From Anodontia alba (lineage: Eukaryota; Mollusca; Bivalvia; Lucinida; Lucinidae): a stretch of 64,000 nucleotides of DNA. Location: contig OZ024835.1 in the NCBI GenBank assembly GCA_964016985.1, forward strand, positions 68,340,812-68,404,811, read 5' to 3'. This document shows positions 51,801 through 60,800 of the stretch, piece by piece (the stretch's first letter is position 1; each line of letters opens with the position of its first letter). The translations under genes were made by a program, and so were the position numbers. Below the pieces are notes generated by a model that saw only the letters and a list, made by a program, of their open reading frames with translations, ran no database searches and was not told where the DNA came from.

Positions 51801-54800
51801 CGGTTTTGATGATTGTTTTTTTCATCATTGCTTATGCATCGAGGTAGGAAAGTGTGAATAACATCGGTCATTGCCAGATAATGGGAGAGAGAAAAAAATC
51901 ATTCCATAATTTTCGCTTCAGCAGTAAACATCTAAACATGAGCTCCACCAAGAAAAGAAAGTTTCTTACTCTTGATGAGCGTGTTGCAGTAATTAAACAG
52001 CTTGAGTCTGGTAAAAGCTCAAGAAAGGTGGCTGAACAATTTGGGGTCGGTCGCACACAAATTCAGGTACAGTATTTTGCCAAGGGGCGGGTGGCGGGGG
52101 CGAGGGGTGGGGGGGGGGGAAGAGGGCACTCTGGAAATTTTAGGTTATGAAAAAAACGGAAAACGACATTATCAGATGGAAAGAAGATTTGGGGGGGGGG
52201 GGGGGGGGGGGGTGGGGGGGGGCGGGTGGGGAATGATGGTTTGGGAGATTTTTTTTTCTTTTTCCTGTGTGTATATCTGTCTGATACAAAAAAAGAAAGA
52301 AGAAGAAAAAAAAAAAAAAGACATGGTTTATTGAAGCATATATCAACCGTAAGTCTTTTTTTTTTACGTGCCAGCGCCCTATGATCATCATACACTGTAT
52401 CTGAGAAAATGAAAGGAGGGGGCGGGGGATAGGAGATTTTATTCTCTGTTCCTGTGTGTTTATATGTGTGTGATACATTTCTGAGGACCCTTTATAACGA
52501 TGACTATGAAAGTAAAATCACTTTTTTGAATGCTCGAAAAGAGTTTTAGACCTTTGGTATTTTTTTTCTTATTTCTCGACCAGGATATGTTACGGGTATA
52601 TGTGGCCTGTCCCTAGCATATTTTGTTGAAGCAGTAAGAAAAATAGCGTATCTAAAGTTTTAAAAAGCAGAAATGTTTTGACATTTTCGTTTTTTTTTTA
52701 CTTTCAGGACACCCTCAAAAGAAAGGCAGAGTATCTTGCGGACAGTGACAACAATGTCAATCCAGAGAGAAAGAGGCAGAAAACGACCATCAATGCTAAT
52801 GAACAGCTGAACACTTTGATAATTCAGTGGTTAAATGATGCAAACACCAGGAAGATTAGTGTTTCAGGTCCACTGATTCAGCAGAGAGCACTTAAGTTTG
52901 CGGCAGACTTGGGACTCAGTGAATTTAAGGCATCTAATGGGTGGCTGGATAAATTTTTGAAACGAAATAACATCGTGTTCAAGAAAATGAGTGGCGAAAG
53001 GGGTGATGTGGACTCAAAATGTGTTAGTGACTGGAAAGATAAAATTCCGTTAGTATGTGAAGGCTATCAGCCGAGAGACATATTCAATATGGATGAAACT
53101 GGGATTTTTTTTAGAGATGGAAAGAGAACAACTTTTGTACCTTCAGGATCTGATTGTGCAGGGGGAAAACGTTCTAAAAATAGGATAACAGTTGCCCTGT
53201 GTGCTAGCATGACTGGTGAAAAGTTAAAACCTTTGGTGATTGGGAAATCTTCAAAGCCCCGTTGTTTTAATAGAATAGAGACAGCATCTCTTCCAGTGAC
53301 TTACAGGAACAATAAAAAAAGCTGGATGAATAGCAAACTGTTTGAGGAATGGGTGAGGTCTATGGATAGACGAATGCGTGGACAGGGTAGAAAAGTCCTT
53401 TTATTGGTTGACAATGCTCCATCTCACCCACAGCTGAATCTGAAAAATGTAAAGATTGTTTTCTTGCCACCAAACACCACATCTGTTGCCCAGCCGATGG
53501 ACCAGGGAATCATTCAGGCCGTGAAACTGAAGTTCTATCGATATCAGACTGAGCATATTCTTACACAGATGGAAAAATCTTCAAAATGTGGTTCTGATCT
53601 GTTAAAAGATGTTAATGTACTGAATGCAATCTACTGGGTGAGCCGAGCCTGGAGAGAAGTTGATGTTTCTACCATTGTGAAGTGTTTCGACAAATGTGGG
53701 TTTGATAAATTAAAAGATATTGAACAGAGTGATGTTGTTGAAGAAAGTGATGAAGATGATAATATCCCATTAGCTCTGTTGGTTCGATCCAAGGAGATCT
53801 ATGGAAGGAACTTAAAGGACATTGTTGCTGAAGACCACAATCTTGCAGTATGTGACACTTCAGAAATAAACTGGGATTTGCCAGCTTCAGAACTTATACA
53901 AAATCAGACTGAAAATGATGATGAAAGTGATAGTGATGATGAAAAGAACCAAAATGAAACTGAAAACATTTGTTCATTGAGTGAGGTGAATCAATACATA
54001 GACAGTCTGAAGGCATTTGCGTGTCATAAAGGAAATGTGAAGTTTCTGAACAGTATCATGGAACTTTCTTCAATTGCTGCTGAGATGTCTGTGGAACTTT
54101 CAACTAAACAAACAAAAATCAGCGATTTTTTCCAACGGAAGCAGCAGTGATTATCTTGGATTTAAATGTTCTGATGTTCTTATAATGAGAAAAATTGAAA
54201 AGTGCCTTTTACCATATGAAACAGGTGTCAGAGTGAATTCTAAAAATGTTCTGTGGATTAATTTTCCAAAGCTTTACATGAGAATTTAAAAAGATTATTT
54301 AAGTTCAAATGTGCTTATATTTTGGAGTATCATACCATTCTATTCCATTCTGGCTGGATAGCTAAGCTAAAATGTGCTTTAATATTTGGAGTATCATAGC
54401 ATTTTCATTACAAAAACACGCCTATTCAAATATATTGAGAATTTTACCACCGAAAAATGAAAATTTTCAGATGAAAAATTCTGATATTTTTCTTATTTCT
54501 GCTCAGAACATAGATTGTAGGTACTCGTTAGAACCGCCTCAATCTAACGAGTACCACAATCTATGTTTTTGAGCAGAAATAAGAAAAATAATGTATACCC
54601 CTGTAAACCCCAGTTTTACTATATAAAAGTGGGGTTTATGGGGGTCAAAATTATATAGGCATGTTTTCGTGATGTATTCCATTTCATCTGGATTTTATGT
54701 GGAACCTTAGTTTCAAATTTATGGAATCTGTTTTTTTTTTGTTTTTTTTTTTTTTTATTTCTTCTTTTTTCCACAAAAACAAAGTTGGGGGATCTTATAA

Positions 54801-57800
54801 CAAATTATCTGGATTTGGTGATTGGAATAAGATCCCAAAACATTTAACAGAGAAAAAAGAAAGGTGAAACCTGGGACACTAAACATTTAATACTAACTTA
54901 CATGGATAGTAAAAAAAAAAAAATAATAAAACTTTTTGAATATTTATTAACAACTCAACATCCTGAAACAAAGACTGAACTATACATGTACATAAATGTA
55001 GAGAAAGAAACAGTACTGGTCTATCATGGGAAGAGTAAAGGATAGTAAAAACTCTGATCAGACTGCTTCAGCTTGTATCTGATGAGAATTTTTACTGTTC
55101 TGCAAATGTAAATTTGTATTTAGTTTTCATGTTTTAGCTAAGATACATTTATTTATTGAATAAAAGTGTTTATTAACCCTGTCTTATTTATTATTTATGA
55201 ATAATGTATATTCATGGTAAATGTGAAGGTTACACAAAATGCTTACATTTACAGACATATACATCATTAAAAACTTGCTTTACTGGTACTCAGTGGTCAA
55301 CTACCAGCTAAAAGCCCGTGAGTTACACCCTCCCAACAACAGCCACCTCTCTACAACAGCCAATTTTGGCTGTTCCGGCTGTTGGCTGTTGTAGAGAGGT
55401 TGCACTGTATCTTCAAAATTTAGGACAAATATGGTAAGAAGTTAAGGTGTCCAAATACTTAGGTTCAATACCGTATATATAGAACATACAGAGCCTACTG
55501 CCTACTTTGCCTCGAGGCACTGGGTTTCAGAAAAGTTATTGAAACCTCTGCTCTACTTCTAATTTTTAGCCAATCAGATTACTTGATCCAGACTGATGCA
55601 TCTGATCTACTTCTAATTTTCAGCGAATCAGATTACTTGATCCAGACTGATGCTAGTAATTCACATACTTAATGGCAAACAGTGCAGATCCAGATCAGTT
55701 GGCTTCTTCAGAAGCCAACTGATCTGGATCTACACTGTTTGCTAAGGCAAGGTATATGCAGGTTGAGCAGGACAAGGGTTAAGATGAAAGAAAATGTATC
55801 CACATTCTCACCTGTCATCAATAACACTAATAAGTTCTCCAGCTTTGAATGTCAGTTCATTATCTTCTGCCGCTTCGAAATCATATAATGCCCGCACCTG
55901 GACAAAACGAGAAAAACAAAAATGAGTGTAGACAAATAAAAAGACTCAAATAAATACATGTAAGCTGCTTTTATTCTGATCCCAATCTTAAAGTGTGTGT
56001 GTCATTTTTGTGTGATTATTCACCACAAGTTTTGCGTAACTTTGATAAAATTTACCATACAGAACAGTGGTGGATAGGTTCAACATGGTAAATTATGAAT
56101 GCGCTTAGAAATTAGTGTTCTTGACAAGAAATATTTATACAATTTACCTTTCTAATTTCTCTGGGTCTGCTACTAACCGCACTACCGGAATATGGGCTGG
56201 AGAAATTTGACGGGTATAAACTAGTTGTCTTCTGTGATGAACTTCTCTCATTCTCTTGTAATGACAGGGCTATTGCTGAAATATATGCAAAAATGAAAAG
56301 TGTATAACAAAAATGTTTTCAGCTACATACCAGAGATATCATTAATCCTTTAAAGTAGTTTTTGGTTTATTTTTCAGAGAAAATAGGATTTGACATTTTT
56401 TTTTTAGTACGAGTTGACGGCTCACACGAAATGTAAAGCCTTATTGTTTGCCTCTGTTTTGACTGGTGCTTTAAAATTTGTAAATACAAATATAGCTGTG
56501 GCAAATAAAGGACCAGTTCTTTTCTTTTAGAGTAGACACTTTTTCAGCAGGTCTAAAAAAGTCATGACAATGTTTACTCCCTAGAAGGTCCAGGCTGGCC
56601 ATCTATTTTTTGGGCTCCTATGGGGAGGGGCTGAGTATTTGTTCAGGGATAAGTCACTCTAAATTCAATGCATACATGCAAATTAGCAGTAAAATGGACT
56701 TCTTTGAATGTCAGGGCACGAATGGTAAGGAGCTGAGAATTTGAATACTTAAATCCAGGGCACATAACACAAGCACCAGAACATAGCTACAGATAAGATG
56801 GGGTATCCACAAAATATTTTTCTTATTTCTTGAAGAAAACATAAGTTGTGGGTACTCATTAGAAGCACCTCACCGAGGTGCTTCTAATGAGTACCCACAA
56901 CATATGTTTTTGTTGAGAAATAAGAAAGATATCAGCATTTTTTGGATGAAAAAAGTGCCTTATCTGTTGCTATGCCAGAAGAATGAGAGTTGTCATCCTT
57001 GTTTAGCTCAGTCAGATAAATCAATCAGTGAAGTGAAACTAACTGTAAAGTACACAGTTTGAAGACTTCATTTAGGGTGATCTCTAGAATGGATGTAAGT
57101 ACAAAGAGGACTGAACAAATGGATAGGAACATGCAGGCCTAAGTCGCCAATGGTAATGCATGTGCGACAAAAAAGCTAAGTAAATATGTTATCAATTGTG
57201 CTGGGGTTTAATGACAAGTCAACTCTTATGGGTCATTTTGTGTTGTCTTCCACAGAAAAGGAGAGAAGAGATAGAAAGGATAGTAGAGGAGAGAGATAGA
57301 AGAGATAGAGGAGGAGATGAAAGAGAGGGATAAGGAAGGAAAAGGGAAATGAAAGAAAAGTGAAGGAAATGAAGAAATAACATATTACATGTTCCATTCT
57401 TCCCTACCTTTGGCAATATCATCTTCCTCTTGCTGACTCTGGACAACATTGGGATCTTTACTGGCTGTTGTTGCTGTCTTTGTAGGCTGTAAACATAACC
57501 CAACGAGTGAGAATTAACCTTGCCCAACAGTTATAAAGCTTTTTTCATGCTTAACACAGCTGAGCATGAAATTTTCTCTGCTAATCAATATGAAAATGCC
57601 AAAAATAGTTGGCATTTTCATATTCATTAGCAGAGAAATTTTCATGCTCAGCTATGTTCAGCAAGTAAGAATTTGCAGTTGTTAGAAATTTGAGATTTAT
57701 TAGCAGGACAAATTTCATACTCAGCTGAGTTGAGCATGAAAAAAGTGTAATAATCTCAGGGCCTTGAAAGCAGGGCATGAGAAATCAAAATTTAGTCTAG

Positions 57801-60800
57801 TTGTCCAGTGAAGTATTTGAGCTGGAAAATGCAGAAATTCATTGACTTTTCCTATGTTTTACTTGCCTAACTAAAACTTTGACTTGTCCCATGCAGTCAG
57901 ACAATGGATTTGTTAGACCTTTGTTGGTTGGTTTGGAGTTTTAACAGCTCAGTCAACACTATTAGTAGGTAAAACTTTCAGAAGAATTTTTTTTCTTATT
58001 TTTCCCAGAAAACAGGCTCTGATTTTAACCCTTGTCCTGCTGAGCCCAGATATACCCTGCATTTGCAAACAGTGTAGATCCAGATCAGTTGGCTTCTGAA
58101 GAAGCCAACTGATCTAGATCTACACTGTTTGCCAATAAGTATGTGAATTTGTATTAACAACCTGGATCAAGTAATCTGATTGGCTGGAAATTAGAAGTGG
58201 GTGTGGCATCTTAATTTATTCAGCAGGACAAGGGTTAATGCAAATTACCTCCGACTTCTAATGAATACCCACAACATGTTTTTTTCTGGAGAAAATTATC
58301 AGCCCTCTGAAATAACTCAAATTTTAGAACAAGTACAGCAAGTAGTTAAAGTTTCTGATAATAAAGTGTAACTATGGTTACTTACAGTACTATCTGGGTC
58401 GGCAAAATCAGTTCCTTCTTTCCTCAGGCTTTCAAACAGCCCCGGTATCAAACTGAAAGCATAAAAAAAGAAATACAACATTTCTAGCAAAAGAAATATC
58501 TCTAACATACATTTTTTTGAGCCATAGAAATTGACAAACAGACAGTTTTATGTCGCTTAAGATAAGATGTTTTTTTCCAACCTTAAAGTGTGGATGATTT
58601 TCTTATATCTGTATGAAAACAAAGTGTGGGTATTCATCAGAAGTACTTCTGCGATGAGTACCCACACCATATATGTTTTGCGAAAAAAAAAGAAGAAAAA
58701 TATATATCTGAAATCCTCTCCTATCTGATGATGGTTTTGTCCTTTACTCAACCAAAAACATGCCTATATAACCCCCCCCCCACCCCGTGCTTTACTTCAC
58801 AAAAACACGCCTATATAATTTTGACCCCCCTCCTCCTCAAACCCCACTTTTATATAGTAAAACTGGGGTTTACAGGGATATACATTATTTGTCTTATTTT
58901 GCTAAAAAAACATCCGTAAGCAAAACTTGGCTTTCTCACGTGAGGGGGGAGGGGGGGGGGCTACGGGTGGGGGGGGGGGAGGGGGGCCTGCATATGGAAG
59001 GGGGCAATGAAACACCATACAACCATGAGCTAAATTCTGTGGGATATGAACACATGACCTTGTGATTTGAAGCCCTAACCACTCAGCCATCTGGACACTT
59101 TAACTTTAGGTGTGGATAATTTTCTTATTTCTGTATAAAAACACATGTTGTAGGTACTCTTTAGAAACGCCTTGCCAAGGCGCTTCTAATGAGTACCCAC
59201 GTTTTCATGCAGAAATAAGAAAATTATATACCTGATGGACCCTCCTTTCTGAAGCTATGGTTTTAATTAAAGCATTTTTTAAGTATTTTTTATTTCTTGC
59301 TCATAAAGTTATTTTTAAAGTAACTGCCTCATTAGATTTTAATTTATTTCAGACCCCATTTCCAAGATGAAACTGTAATTTGGACATCTTATTTGAGCCT
59401 GTTCAAGTTTTAGTGACCCGAAAAAAATCAATTTACACATGAGCATGTGTATTCTCTATGTAATTTACACACATAAAGAACAGGGCCCAGTTGTTCAAAG
59501 CATTGTTAGCTTAACGAGCTCGTTAAGGGTCATTTCGTTAACTGTTTTAGCGGATTCAATATACAATATTCTGATATTTTTGATTTATTCAATATACAAT
59601 ATTCTGATATTTTTTGCTGAAAAAATGTGAGTAGCTTTTGCACACTGCAAAAGCTACTCACATTTTTTCAGCAAAAAAATTCAGCATATTTGCGTATCAC
59701 CCGATGTAAATTTTAACGAATCGTTAACTAACGACGTCATTAGCTTTGAACAACTGGGCCCTGTTTGCTTAATAATACAAAGAGCGAAAAGCGATTTTTA
59801 TATGGATGAGTTATATTTTACTCTGTTTTTTTTTCAGCAACTATGCATTAGGTCATTTTGAACAACTGTCCTGCTTTAGCACTTATCATACTATGGACAA
59901 TTCAGCAGATGACAAACTGGTTACATTTTTCTTATTTTTCCTAGAAAATAGGATCTTACACTTCATGAAAATTGTCTCCTTAGGAGACAATTTGCATGAA
60001 GTATCAAATCCTATTTTCTTGGAAAAATAAGAAAAATATTTCAAAATGTTGTTTGTTGAAATTTTTACCCAGCATGCAAAGTGTTATTCTAACAGACACA
60101 GATTTCAGAAATAAAACTTACCTCAGAGAAGGATCATCTTTAAATTCTTTCATTTCAGCCCACGACCGAATTAAAAACTTCAGTTTCTGTGCCACTCTTG
60201 GGTGTGCCTGAAAATTGAAAAGGGAAATGAAAGGAACAATTAACCTATACCATTCACTGGGCAACTTTCAGCAGACAACAAATTGATGATATTTTTCTTA
60301 TTTTTCCCAGAAAAAAGGCTTTGATATTTCATGCAATTTGCATGAAATGTCAAAGCCTATATTCTGAAAAAATTGGAAACATATTTCAAAATGTCATCTG
60401 CTGAAAATTTTACACAGCATATTAAGCGTCAAACGTTCTTTTTTTTAAAATTCATCATTCACTAATCCTTTAAAAGTTCCAAAACAAGATTGCGCAGTCA
60501 ATGGCACGCCATTGCAAAATCCCCATGGCTGGGTGCTAATGTTGGTAATATGGTGACGGACAGACAAAAAAATAATGTTGCTCTCGCACACTCTTATCAC
60601 ATGGGGAAGTTATGTAGCCAGTTTGGTTAAATTCCACCCAGTGGTTTAGGAGGAGATAGTGTGATAGATGAATGGACAGAGGCATTCACAATATCCCCAT
60701 CGCTAAAGTGTGGGGCTAAAAACTTGTATTAATAGTCTAAATATTTTTTATTATTAGTTTTTCAGAGAAAATAACATACTTTTTTAATCCTCATTCATTA

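Larger units (their letters stand above)
51370..55407 (+). mobile_element. Pogo/Tigger-type DNA transposon with spliced transposase
   Basis: The left end is CAGTCCAACCTCCCCTAACG and the right, read inward, CAGTGCAACCTCTCTACAAC; both are preceded by TA. Near the left end ACGGTCACCTC-type words recur (51388-51545) as subterminal repeats, possible transposase sites. The right end repeats ACAGCCACCTCTCTACAACAG, so the two ends match only over ~14 bp. An F1 MITE (54416-54674) has inserted downstream of the ORF. It lies antisense in a STAM intron. The right border is the less certain one. Confidence 0.65.

Noticed and set aside
52678..52707. ATG at 52678 as an independent start for the transposase
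   Set aside because: The ten residues before the exon are a pyrimidine tract ending in CAG, a splice acceptor, and the upstream exon supplies the expected helix-turn-helix in phase.
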